From NCBI GenBank assembly GCA_023897205.1, contig JAHWDD010000005.1, positions 4,402,001 through 4,466,000 of the forward strand: 64,000 nucleotides of DNA. The letters run 5' to 3'. Each line of letters starts with the position of its first letter. Positions within the stretch are counted from its first letter, which is position 1. Positions 44,034 through 55,600 of this stretch are shown here, one piece after another. The notes beneath the pieces are model-generated. The model did no database searches, was not told the DNA's origin, and saw only the letters and a program-made list of their open reading frames with translations. The translations under genes and the position numbers were made by a program. This DNA comes from Exophiala sp. HKRS030 (Eukaryota; Ascomycota; Eurotiomycetes; Chaetothyriales; Herpotrichiellaceae).

Positions 44034-46050
44034 TCAGGAACAATCATTTACTCCAATTCCGATCGTATGGATCTCTCCGGAAGGGATCGTAGGAGTGCGC
44101 TCGCGTCGATGGCGGAGGTGGTGGCGGTGCAGGTGGCAGGCTCCTTGGTGTCTGATATTGCATAGTGGGAGGCGGAAGCGGCGGGGAGGGCCTGTAGTGT
44201 AGGGAGAAGGCCCAGACGTGTACGGAGTACCGTAGCCCAACGTAGACGGCGAATGGGGCGGCCGACTGGCAAAAGATGGTTGATATTCGCCGGTACGTCG
44301 TCTTCGACTCATCGACCCTTGTTCCTGGTGGTCGTGGTATGACTCGTCCTCGCCTGAAAGATTGTCTGAATGTACCGACGCTGTTGTGGTCACTCTTCGT
44401 GGATGGTGCTGTGGAGATCGAGGTCTCACTCCCAGTTGAGATGGTGGGATATGTCGAGCAGCGAGGTCGCGAAAATGGTTTCTTTCGGCAATATAAAAAT
44501 CTCGTTCCTCAATCACATCACGGAGATCCGCCTGTAAACCAGCAATAGTCTGGGAGGCCTCTTTCTCCTTCTCCTTTCTCCTCTGCCGAAAACGCGCCGA
44601 CGCGCCTGCATTCCGTTTCCTCTTCTCATCTGCCACTTTTGATGCTTGTTGAAGGTCCAACTCGACAGGAACTACCATGGGGCCTTGATCTGTGTCAAGA
44701 GTCATCTGGTAGGAGGCTTGGCCCATTTGATAGCCCTCGTGTGGCCCGTGCACATGATGTTCATGACTGTAGGCTCCAGAACCACTGGCAGACAGAACCC
44801 GTAGGGGAGCACCCGGGGGTAATTGGGGAGGAAGGTTCGAACCATATCGATAATTTGGGGACGGGTGCTCAATCTTTGCATACGAGCTTTGGTTGTTGAT
44901 AGGTTGTTCTGATCGCGGCGTCGACACTAGCTCCACAGCCCGATTAGGATTGTCGGTGCCTTGAGCGGACCGGGGTTGGTTGGTATCATGTGATGCATAC
45001 CCTTGTGCACTTGATGCGGTGGCAATTGCCAACGGCGGCAGTGGAGGGATATCTGATGACCGATATGGTCCAGGTTCTGCAGTGTACGTTCGTCCACCTG
45101 GGGTGGGCAGATGTTGGAGAGGTTGAATTGTTGAATGAAAGGAAGGGTTTCTCCGCGCTCCCAGACTAGCCGCACGGACGGCTGGGGACTTGGGAGTCAA
45201 GACTCGTCGTCCAAACCTGGTAGACGGTGGATAGTCATGTTCACGTGGCGGCGACCGTGGAGGGTCTGTTCGCTTTCGACTTCGTGGTGATTCGATAGGT
45301 GCGGGCAATAACGGTTGTGGATTGATGTCCATAGTTGACGGAGGTGGGAGCCTGATCCGGGGACTATTCCTTTCCTCGGAATCTGCTGAAGGATTAAGAA
45401 TGCTTTGCACACCCAAGGCACGAGACGGGGCGAGAGAGACCGGATCAGGCTGCTGTTGATGCTCGCCTGCTGGTGCAGTGGTTTCAGACAGGTGTTTGGT
45501 CAATGGTGCTCCTCCATAGATGCTATGTCCCTCCGTCCGGGATACATGTGCTATGCTCGGTGGAGATGAGGCTGCGCTCGGGCCAGATGTGTAAGTATGT
45601 GACTGCTGTGTTCCAGCAGTGGTGGATGAGGTAGTCGAGGGGCGGCCTGTTGACGGAGACTGTTGTGACATGTACTTCTGAGCCTCCTCGTGCGTCTGGG
45701 ATCCCAGTCGCGACCATGGATGTCCTTCTTGCGGTACTCCTCCGCTGTCCCTCCTCTGCCGATCCTGAGTCGCTGGTGGTAGCCCCGGTCTATGGTGCTC
45801 AGCTTGAAATCCCCAAGGCCCGTGGAAATCGCCCGAGTTTGCGGGCGGCCTAGGATACTGCGGCAGAGGAGAGATAGTAACGCCGAGGGTAGCCAGCGTG
45901 GCTACAGCAAAGTGCTGAAGAAGTCAGAGGAAGCCTGGTCAAGGTGATATATGTGTCGGACCAAACTCACGAAAGTACTTCAGGTATAGTCAAAAGTGGT
46001 GAGACGAGGGGTACAAGTAGAGACTGGAACTCGGGACGAAGATTGCGCAT
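44034..46050 (-). CDS. bZIP transcription factor, C-terminal frame break
   Basis: The main exon reads from 45849 down to a stop at 44034. It is Pro/Ser/Thr-rich, with a bZIP domain at about residues 345-397 of the frame starting at ATG 45671: basic region KRKRNAGASARFRQRRKEKE followed by a leucine-zipper-like helix (IAGLQADLRDVIEERDF). Coding sequence clearly continues above 45671 (GHPWSRLGSQTHEEAQKY). A first exon 46050-45971 (MRNLRPEFQ) with donor GTGAGT joins in phase to the acceptor ending at 45850. At the 3' end the frame changes character after PYTTGP; one base off, it reads a proline-rich tail ending YDPFRRDPYDRNWSK with stop at 44044. The switch lies at a G4 run on the plus strand (44183-44186). 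With one base added the CDS is 629 codons. Target genes are unknown; the family controls sulfur, nitrogen or stress responses. Confidence 0.85.
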
Positions 46051-49000
46051 TCCAGGACCAGAAGCATCTGCGCAAATAGTGGTAAATGTTGGATAGTAAT
46101 GAACGATGATTCGTCGTTGAGGTAAAAGAGGCGACAAATGGGAGTCATTAAACAAAATCTCTGGCTGTGAGAGGTCTATTCGAAATCATCGAGGACGAAG
46201 CCAGGCAGACCACAGAAGGTGACGGCGAAGGACAAGGGAGAGTAATTTGCCTTCCGCCGACTAACGTAGCCTGAGGTCAGCTCGTAATATCCTCTTGTCT
46301 GAAGCGGACGGTAACTTGTAAGCAAAGGTACCGTTGATTTAGATTCCTGGAACGGGGAAGCGGGAGAAAATATGGCAGTGCCATAGTAGCGATAGAGAGT
46401 TGCTTCCTAGGCTTCTAGCGTGTGGTAATTCGCCTCGTCCAGATCTGAGCAAGAAGCTCAGCACTGGGATACTTGGGCACAACGCCTCAAAACAAGTATC
46501 TCATCAGTGGACACGACTAGTTAGTTGGTGGACAAGGGAGGATGAGTGAAAGTAAAGTGGATCGCGCCGTCTTCCCTTGCGACAAGCCATGACAATGCAG
46601 AGACTCCAGAGCCATGAAGCCGGCAGAGGTGAGTGGTGCACAGACTTTGAGATTTGCACAAGCCAAAGTCTTCGAAACTAGTTAGCTCATGGCTCCAGCA
46701 TACCTGGTCGTGCGCAACCACCAGGCGGGATCATGACAGCTCTGGGCACCAGCGTGATAGTGCAGTCGGGTCTGCATGCATGGCCGTGATGTGGCGCCTA
46801 CAGGTACCCTAGGTGCCTGGGGTCCGCTAGCCATGGACGCACCGTGAGCTCATTCGGTTTAGGGTCAGGGCTATCGCTTGGAATAGTACTAAAGGAATGG
46901 ATGGAGTCGACAACTCGAGGCCGAAGGGGGGGACCCAAGTGGTGCCCAGGGGGTTCCGTGCCTACGGAGTTCCACATAGGCTATGTGACGGTGGGTCGTA
47001 AGAGTGACTTGGGAGCTCCAAGGTTTTGAGTGGCTTGGGGCAGAAAAGAACTGCAACTTTGTTCTCAAATTTGGTCCGGAGCACACCTATGATCTACGTG
47101 GCCTTCGCGGTGATGTTGCTCGAATGGAGCAGCTCCTTGATTCGAAGCTCTCACGAGTCACTAACTACGTCTTCGTTCAGGCGGAGCGGGCAGAGCAGTG
47201 GCATTTTGACAGGGGGTCAAGGGGCCGAAAGTCTAAGTATCCTGCATCATGTCGGGCATAACGCCTAGCAGCAATCCTTTGCGTTAGCCATCATTGAAGA
47301 CTAGAGTGGCCTGGTACTCGGGGTCACTGTTGTTTGGACGGACTAACTTCTGATGAGGAGGCAGTTAAAGTTACTACTTGGTACTTGGTACTTACTGACC
47401 GCATCTGTGGACCTATGGTTTAGTTCTGCCAGACCCGACGCCGGATGCCCTCCCACCTTGGCAAACCTGCAGGAGGAAAATCGCCCAACTTGTTCATCCT
47501 AGCGTTGTCCCAGAACGCACGGCATAGGGCAGGCAGTGGGCAAGGCGAGATGAGCCCTGGATGCAGTGCCGCAGAAAGACTTACAGAGTTCGACGGTAGT
47601 GGATAAGCCCGGGAGCTACCACTGACCCTGGGCCAACCTGCGGACTACCACCCCCTCCTCCCCGTAGACCTCCCTCAACTGTGTCTGCAAGGGTGCTCGA
47701 AGCAGTTCAAACCTCTAACCCGTCAGCTATGTCATTGGCTCGCGGCTCTGCGGTCACCTCGCCTGGGATCAGGCATCAGTCCTCCGTCCCCTGTCGAATG
47801 CGGATCAACTCGAATTGAATTTGGAGGATTCGGTTTCTCTGTTCGTCACTTCTCCGGATACTGGGTCGTCAATTTGTCCATTTCAAGCTTTTATTATGAT
47901 TGTTGAATCTCGCGTCCTTGCGAAAATGATTCAAAGGAGAAGTGAGGCACCCACAAGCCCTCCATTAGGAATCTGGGAGTCAAATCTATCCAGAATGCCT
48001 TGCTCCCACGTTTTCCGAGCCCTACTCGTGCTTGTTCAAGCCAAGGCCTACTCACACCTTCCTCGCCCTTCTAGGCGTCTTTCGAACAAGGCTACCGAGA
48101 TCATGGGCCACTCTATGGTAAGGTTACGAAGCGTTATCTCAGACAGTCATAGAATACACACGGCTGTAGATGATTTGCTAGACGCGATCCATTTAAGTTC
48201 TGAGATGCTTCTCTATCCGTAGTTTTATGATTCATGCAAGTTTCGCCCATGAACAATGTCGAAATTGCCCGACAGTCACGGCAACCACCAGGTGACGTGA
48301 TCAGTTTAAGTTTATGGCGACGACCTCGAGGCCCAGAGTCACTACGGAAGTGTAAATGCAGACGGTTTAATCGCCCGGGTAGCCGCTCTTCCTTGACCGA
48401 GAAGATTGCTTATTCTCAGTTTCTCATCGCCAGACTTGTCGAACAGAAGATGACCATGTAGATCACTCGCTCCACTGGCTATGGATCGAGATGTCCGCAG
48501 TGACACCTTCAGAGCTCTAATAAAGCATTTACCCAACTGTAATGTTTGTCATCGTGCGTTTTGACTGCTCATCCCACTTCTCCCCATCAAGCATGGCCAG
48601 CGTGGGAATGACGGTACGAGCACCCACGCCATGGCTCGTAATAGTAACGAATGAGACTTTGTGACCGAAGTCTGTCAACTTGCAGAGGGCTACTGAGTGT
48701 CGAGAAGTTCCATTCGTGGTTTTACGCAGCCCTGTGCAGTGAGATTTCGAGACGTGGGGGGCCCGCTTCCTTTACATTGGGCCTTCCTAACTTCACCGAC
48801 AAATCCGTGTATATGGGCGATATCGCAAGATGGCGAATCTGTGATTTTCATGTCGTGTTGCATATCTCCTGGATCATGGATGGGTGTCTATGCTCGATCG
48901 AGAGTGCGAATCCAAAACCTCGGGTTGCTCTGTGAAACATTTCGGGGACTTTGTTGTCGATTACAACTTCACATGGTCCAATCCTTTGAGTTGAGATCGT

Positions 49001-52000
49001 CCTCGAGCCGGTGTGGTTGCATGCTAACTTCCGTATTCGGGGTGGAGAAGCTTCCTCAGATCGACCATCTCACCAAGCTGCAGTAGTGAGGTGAGTAGCT
49101 AACTAGTAAGTAGTACTAGCAACAGGACTGGTAGCCAACACCTTGGGTCCGCCATCAAGCCGATCAGAAGCTAACAGGCTGACACCCTCACCCCCACCCG
49201 ACGGAATGAAGCATCTAAGAAGACGTAACGAGTAGTTCGAAGTCCAGACCTTTGAAGTAGGTGCTGCCGTCTACCTACTACCAGCTTCCCAACTTAGGAA
49301 GCGTTCACCAGGGACCAGGTGACTTCGATTCTGAGTCTCGGTAAACATGTGGAAATCTAGTTAATGCTCGGCACGAGCTGGATCCGGACCATCTTACCAT
49401 AAAGTACCACGGTGGCGTAGAGGGGATGCTCGACTGCGGACGCGAAGCCATGTGTGTTTCCACCGAGAAAGCCACGACTATCGAAGCCGTATTTTGTTTC
49501 AACGTGCACCTGGGAAGTTGCCTTGATGGCTCCGAGACGAAGGTCGTGGCGACAAGCCATCGTGCATATACGGAAGCTGGTAGGGGCGAAACGCAGGTAT
49601 GTAAATTCCAAGCTGCAGGTCCCTTGCATCACTACGCTACACCTACGTATGCAACCCCCGATGGCCACCCCACACTATCCCAGACTGATACCCGCAGGAT
49701 TGATCCGGATGCAGATAAGATAGACATGGAGACTGATAAATGGCGTTTTGTCATTATTAAAACTTGCAAGACAGAATACTGAACCTCCCTTAGCCTTTTA
49801 CGAGCCTGTAAAGTCCGAGGAAAAGCTGCTACCTGGTTGGCATGAACGTCATGCCTGTGTTTTGATTCTCCGATCAGAAAAGCGCATCGAGCCCGCACTA
49901 CGTGGGACGTATGTACGAAGTATGAGCTACCAAGTTGACGAAGACAATACCGATATCGCAAGAGTAGCGGCGCGAAGACCTGCATTTCATCGTAATAGGT
50001 CGCTGCGAAGAACAAAATAGACCGTGGCAATAGTGGACGGGATACCTGCCATATATTCCACGCCATCAAAGGGCATTCGTTTGAATCATCAAGTAGCATC
50101 CTAATAAAGAGGCTTGTGACCTGTGAGACTGGCAAGCCCAAAGAAGAGCTATGTATCTCTTGGTCTATGTTCCGTGCATGGGAATGAGCAATCACGATAG
50201 AGGCGTCAAATGCCAATAGTCCCTGAAACTTGTTGACGGCCCTTTCGTCACCTCGGAACGGCACGTGAGCGGGTCGGTCTGAGGCTGTTTCACTACCAGT
50301 AGTGCATGGTTATAGTGTTGGTGCCAGACGTGGTGCAAGTCCATCACGGAGGGCGACACTGTTTGCATCGAGAGGGTCGAAACTCGATATTGGCAATCGC
50401 ATGCAAAGGAGCTGCCTTGAAATCGGAGTGTTGCCCCTGCCTTCGCAACACATACGAAGTACGGAGTACATGTTTGGCTTAATACTCCCTGGAGTCTTCT
50501 CTTCCTCTATAAATCTGGTTCCACCGCCGTTTCGGCCTTTTTGAGCCTCTATTCAGCAATCAGCAGCCTGTTACGCTTCAATCTTCCTGTCCTCCGTCCA
50601 TTGTGCGTGCGACCCCTTGGTTTTTCAGGTCCTACTGACATGCGGCAACTTGCACCTCGACGTTGAACAGATGGTATTTGTGCAAATGACGCATTTCCCT
50701 GTGGTAAACAAGTACGATCTGTTTCCTTCGGCGTAGGCTTACATGTCGTCACAAGCGAGTCAGATAAATGAATGGCCACGTTGAATATGATTTATTGACC
50801 AAAAGCGTGCAGCTCGTGCGCGGAAAGATGCTTGGATGGCGTAAATCAATTCCAAGAAGAGAAGAGCTTCAAAAGCCACGTGGTGTGCCTCTCCTGCACC
50901 TAGCCCTGCAGCCGTTTCCCCCGGAGTCACCAGTGGCACCCGCCCAGCCGGCCCAGAGAGCCCGTCCGTAGTCGCTCCACTCAGCCGGGAAGGACTGGCA
51001 CCGACCAGGTTACACGGTTGCAGCTGTGACCTGAGGGATATCCTTGCTCGCCAAGTTGAACCCAGTGCTGAATGAAGCGAGGTTGGATGAAAATTCCAGT
51101 TCTTCCTCCCCCTTAAAGACGAATATGGACAGGAAAGGCGTTCCCGTCTAGCATTTACGGAGGACAGCCTGCATGGGACTAGAAATCACATCCTATGACT
51201 AGGATTGGGATTATGCTATTGTCAAAAGGGCTGTAGTTTAACTACACTCCAACTGGGAGGTCTCCGTGTTACTGGAGCGTTCGTACCACATCTCGATACG
51301 AAAGCGAAATCATGCGTCGAACCATTGACCCATTTACATGGTGCATGGGCATCTTGTTTTCTGATCTAATAAGTCTTCGTCCCAAAGTTGACGCAAGGAA
51401 TGCAACGGAGCATCAACCTGCATGCAGGTAACAGTCGTCTATTACGCATTAAGGAGCAGGTTGTAATACTCGAGTTCATGCACCCTTTGCCATGGACGAA
51501 TAGGGAGAATACCCGCCTGTTAACCTCAAACTCAGCTTCAGACTTGCCAAATCCGCTTTGCTTTCTCGTGCACGTCCGTGACGAGGTCGAAAGGGTCATT
51601 CGTAAAGAGTTATGACTATGTCAAACGAGCTACAAGTTTCAAGTTGAAGAGGTTTCGTGACGACGAATTACATGTACCGGTTCTAACACGAAGTGGCATT
51701 TTGACGTACTTTTTACTCACAGCAATTCGTTGTTTTCCGGTCCTGATTTGGAGAGCTCTTTTTCACGTACCCGTGTTCTCATGTTGCGAACAATGGGACA
51801 TTCCCGGCACCATAGTTGCGGACCTCAATTTCTGTTTCGACCACTCCGTGACGGCTAGTTCCTCCAAGTGCTCTTTTAGGCCGAAAAGTACAAGGTGCTG
51901 GACATGGGTAGGACAACCGTGACACTTGATCAATGCGGCAGGAGAGACATTCGAGAAACGGATTGTGTTCCACAAGCTTACCAAAAGGGATCATCAGCCA

Positions 52001-52425
52001 CTTCGCACTGGACCAAAAGGTGGATTTTCATCCAGATTCAGAGCCCCTGTTATACTTAGCAGGCAAATCCCGGCCGCGAAACCCTAGCAATTTCGCGTTG
52101 TTTCTCGGTTGCTAAATCAAAACGGGGAGGACCATGGAATTAACACCTCAAATCACTAATGCTATCCGTGGTCAGGTTTTACAGCCTTGTCCTGGGCATC
52201 TTCAGCTGAGCTTACCCTGGACCTACTCCTGAATCCCAATTCTTCACACAGCACACTTCCCTGACCCTGCCACGAGACACTATCGTCACTTCCATGATCT
52301 ATCTATCACGCTATCATCACTAGGTGATGTGACCAGACCTCGAGGAGAAATTGACATGTCATGATGCTACTTTGTCGTCCCGTCGAGGTAACAAATTCAA
52401 GGTCCTTCTCCTTGTACCAAGCCTT
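46051..52425. other. Gene-poor 6.4-kb interval
   Basis: No gene is supported. Open frames such as 47815-48222 (+) and 49632-50264 (-) have no domain and no ATG-initiated, spliced structure I can defend. No tRNA, rRNA or transposon open frame was recognised. The first kilobase left of 47000 probably holds the promoter of the bZIP gene. Confidence 0.4.
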
Positions 52426-53557
52426 CTAGTCCAGACGAGCACGGTATTTCGGCATGCCTTTGATTCCGACGTCGACCTTGAACAGGTTTCCAGCAAATTT
52501 GGCCGACTCTGGATATTTGTCAGGTTCTGCTTCCTTCGCACTAGTGATGAACAATTCAGTGCCGACGAAAGTAGGACACGTAATATTGCGGGTAGGGAGG
52601 TGAATGACGCCTGTGATCTCGCCTTGAGTCGATATCCGGATGACTTTGAAGCCGCCATAGCAAGCATGCCAGATGTTGCCTTCGATATCCATCGCATGGC
52701 CATCGGGAAATACGCCATCCTCGGTCAAATGGAAGAAGACTCCTTTATTCGAGACATCTCCGGTCTTTGCGTCATAATCGAACTTGTAGACTTTCTGGTC
52801 TGGTGAGTCAGTGAGAAACATGGTGCTATCCTCCGCATTCCACGTGATTCCATTAGGAATCGTCATGCCCTCGTGGATGGTCTTGAGAGAGCCGTCGTAG
52901 TCGAGCCGGAAAAGGACTCCTTCCTTCGTGGGTTCGACGACTTCGGGATCATCAAAGGCCTCGACCCAGAATCTCCCCTGAGTGTCGACGGCACCGTCGT
53001 TGGACCTCATCCTAGCAAAAAGATCAGTCAGGTCTCTCACCATTAAAGCGAGTGACAGGTAGTGGAGGAATACACCCGGTTGACGTACCTCCTCGTCTTG
53101 TCTTCAGCGTCCGGTCCACTCCAGTATTTCGCTACATACTCGTGTCCACCGGTCTTGAGATTGAATTTGGTGACGCCGTCTTTGGCTCCAACGAGGATGA
53201 TCTCCGACGAGTCGACACCTTCAATGTTGGCCGTCACTCCGATTGGCATGCCCGTGTCGATGGTGCGGATTGAGTCAGGTCCTTTGTTGAGATCGATGAT
53301 GAACATTTTTCTGTTGTTGATATCCTGTCGTCCCCTATGTCAGCATCTTGTCACGCTGAGGGTTTTCAAAATGTCTTCAAAATCACATGCCTGGAATCGG
53401 AGCTCATGGCGCTCTTCTGAGTAGTATGGACCTTCTCCAAGACTACATTTCGTGGGAGCGTATGCCTAGTTAGTCGTCTGAGGTTAGTGACTGTGACGGA
53501 TGCACATACATGCTTTGCTCATCGTACCTCGGTCACAGTCCATTCTTGGACTCCCAT
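52426..53557 (-). CDS. SMP-30/gluconolactonase/LRE-like hydrolase
   Basis: Exons complement(52426-53011, 53089-53324, 53391-53465, 53528-53557) give 308 residues. The family forms a six-bladed beta propeller with one divalent metal and opens sugar lactones or related esters. Motifs in order: LGEGPYYSEERHELRF with the metal-binding Glu of GEGP, DINNRKMFIIDLNKG, MRSNDGAVDTQGRFW with the substrate/metal Asn-Asp pair, TIPNGITWNAEDSTMFLTDS, DGHAMDIEGNIWHACYGG, and CPTFVGTELFITSA. The first exon is only ten codons. The intron 53325-53390 appears to use a GC donor (CAG then GCATGT) and an AG acceptor with a GCTGACAT branch site; it is required to join LRF to the next strand in phase. Likely cytosolic, since no signal peptide is seen. 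Which lactone is used is unknown. Confidence 0.92.
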
Positions 53558-54712
53558 TCTGGCGATGTCGATTTATCTCGGTTGGATGGCAAAGATTCAC
53601 ACAGGGGAAGATCGATGACGTTCCTGAGGCTCTAAGAGCAAGTGTCCCCACCAACAGACTCCCCGGTATTCTCGACTCGATATTCGGTGTCTCTCGTCCA
53701 AAGATATATCGTGTAAAGTTGACAGTAACTTTTGTTTTCTGGGGCTTGTATGATGATAGACAACGTTGAGGTTTACAGTCAAAGGATGGTGGTTTTACTG
53801 TCTTGGATTTCCAGATCTAAGTTTTTATTTTAGGCACGTAATGTTGACGAAATATCTCGAGGCGAGAGGGGATCAGAGTTAGACAAGTCTCATTTATATA
53901 ACAAATACTCCTTCACCACCATAGTGCCAAGTTAACTGGTCTATCATAGATATACGCGTGCTGAGCAAAGAATGTCAGCTTCCGTCTCGAAACTGGTCAA
54001 GTGGAAGTCGACAGAATTGTTTCATTTAGGCAAATGTGCGAGAGCTCAACGCTTCTCTGTTATCATGGCTCCGCACCCAGCCGAAGATAACCCGACGAGG
54101 CTGCTGACGTTGCATATCTTTTTATCTACCAATGTGCTAATGTGCTCGAGATTTCATTCCTTTTCTACTATGGTTGGTAGGATTGAAAGCTGAGTCCTAA
54201 TAGTCTCTGGAGAGAGACACACAGAGGTTCTTAGCTTCGGCAGCTCATCTCGTGCCCCCGACTCGACACCACCAGGAGATTTTTTAAAATACTGATTCCT
54301 CTTTATTGTCCCTGTCCCACACGAATATGTCTCGCCCATAGCCGGCTGACGTGGAAAGCAGAAGGAATGTGTCGAGTACTGCTTCTTGTCATTCCCTGGC
54401 CTAGAAGCAATGCCTTGAACTTGAGAATCTCTGCTTATGATATTTCGGAGCCAGTTCATTCTTCAGTGACCAATTGAATGAGCCGGCGAAACATAATCAG
54501 TGCTTTGGTGGCCGCACGATGGCTTCCATGACTTAGCATAGCGTGGCTCGACTGCATATAGCAATTCCACCACCTGGATATGTGGCAGTTTGTCACGATG
54601 ATGCTGGATGCTGGGCTTATTCGTTGCCTTTGGGTAGCCATCGAAGCGATAACATCCGCTACTAGCATGAATCCCAGGAATTGTCATCATAAATACCCTT
54701 TCAAGGCATCGT
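53558..54712. other. Intergenic region
   Basis: This is 1.15 kb of sequence without a recognisable gene, between the start of the SMP-30-like gene and the stop of the HYPK-like gene, both on the minus strand. Short open frames on the minus strand at 54154-54765 have no domain. Confidence 0.45.
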
Positions 54713-55204
54713 CTAGACTCGCACTGGAGGTGCAAGGTAAGCCTTGACGGCTTGCGTAGCATCACCGTCGTGCGAGCGCAGGAGTTCCGTGGCTTTCACC
54801 TTGGACAGCTCTAACTCCTCAACCTGTTTGGAAATTAGTACATTATTCATCATCCTTTACGAACGAGTCATACGCACCAGGAAAGTGACATCCTCTACCG
54901 CAACCTTGATCTTCTTCTTAACTTCGACCTCTTTCTTCGCCTCTGCCTTTCTGCTATCATCCTTCTTCTTGCTCACGCCACTAGCAATCTCTAATCTCGA
55001 CATTGCCTTTCCCAACGCCTCCTGATCGGCAGCAGATGGCTGTTTCGTGGCCGACTCCCCATTTTCCTGTGACATTTCGTTCGCATTCAAGGAATTCAGA
55101 GCAGCAGCCGCCTTGCGGTCTTCGGCGTTTGCGGGGAGGTTCTGCGTCGTTTCATCTTCGCCTGCGTCTGCGGCTGTCGAGGCAGAAGGTATTGGCTCCG
55201 CCAT
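54713..55204 (-). CDS. HYPK-like protein with C-terminal UBA domain
   Basis: Exons complement(54713-54823, 54878-55204) encode 145 residues; the 54-nt intron joins in phase 0. The first 65 residues are disordered and acidic. They are followed by a charged helix (SRLEIASGVSKKKDDSRKAE and VEVKKKIKVAVED) and a C-terminal UBA-like helix bundle: VTFLVEELELSKVKATELLR then HDGDATQAVKAYL. This layout matches HYPK, which binds the NatA N-terminal acetyltransferase at the ribosome exit tunnel, and is related to the UBA domain of NAC alpha. The shortness and lack of a NAC domain favour HYPK. Its start is 396 bp from that of DAHP synthase on the other strand. Confidence 0.85.
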
Positions 55205-55600
55205 GATGTCGTGAATGGTCCAGGATCTTTGAGTGATCAAGTGAAGAAAGAAGTCTGCAGATGTGAAGCGACATGCAGTTCCAGTCTTTGTTTGGTCTGC
55301 CGATATTTAACCGTACAAGGCTTGGCATCAAAATGGCACCACGAGATCCATTCACCATCCATCCTCCGCCTTTTCATACCATGTTGGTTCAGAAGTGAAC
55401 TGTCACGGGAATCTATCAAAACCTACAGCTTGCTCGCCGAATTGATTTGGAGCTGACCTGTATATCATCGACCCGAAAGCCAGCACTTCTCCCCCTGAAC
55501 CGTCGACCTGTTGCTGGCAATATCAGCGACATATAACTGTCTGACTCACGGTCTCGTCTCAACTAGGACCCGAAGACATTAGACCCAGGGGACATTCACC
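55205..55600. promoter_or_regulatory. Divergent promoter of HYPK-like and DAHP synthase genes
   Basis: The 396 bp between two divergent ATGs must carry both promoters. A Gcn4/CpcA-type TGACTCA is present at 55542-55548. A possible 5' UTR intron of the DAHP synthase transcript may run from a GTATAT donor near 55460 to the CAACTAG near 55560-55566; if so, the same TGACTCA could be its branch region. Confidence 0.5.
55542..55548 (+). promoter_or_regulatory. Gcn4/CpcA-type site TGACTCA before DAHP synthase
   Basis: A perfect TGACTCA lies 52 bp upstream of the DAHP synthase ATG. Amino-acid biosynthesis genes of fungi are controlled through such sites by cross-pathway control (CpcA/Gcn4). The position is close to the start codon and overlaps a possible branch point, so function is uncertain. 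Confidence 0.45.

Noticed and set aside
44189..44214. A 26-nt GT-AG segment that would restore the bZIP tail frame
   Set aside because: Too short to be spliced by the usual machinery; the homopolymer indel explains the data better.
47815..48222. A 135-codon plus-strand open frame
   Set aside because: It does not begin with ATG, has no recognisable domain, and has no promoter or splice context.
49632..50264. A 210-codon open frame on the minus strand
   Set aside because: It starts at GTG; the first in-frame ATG is deep inside. No domain, signal or intron pattern is present, and the opposite strand is also open over part of the span.
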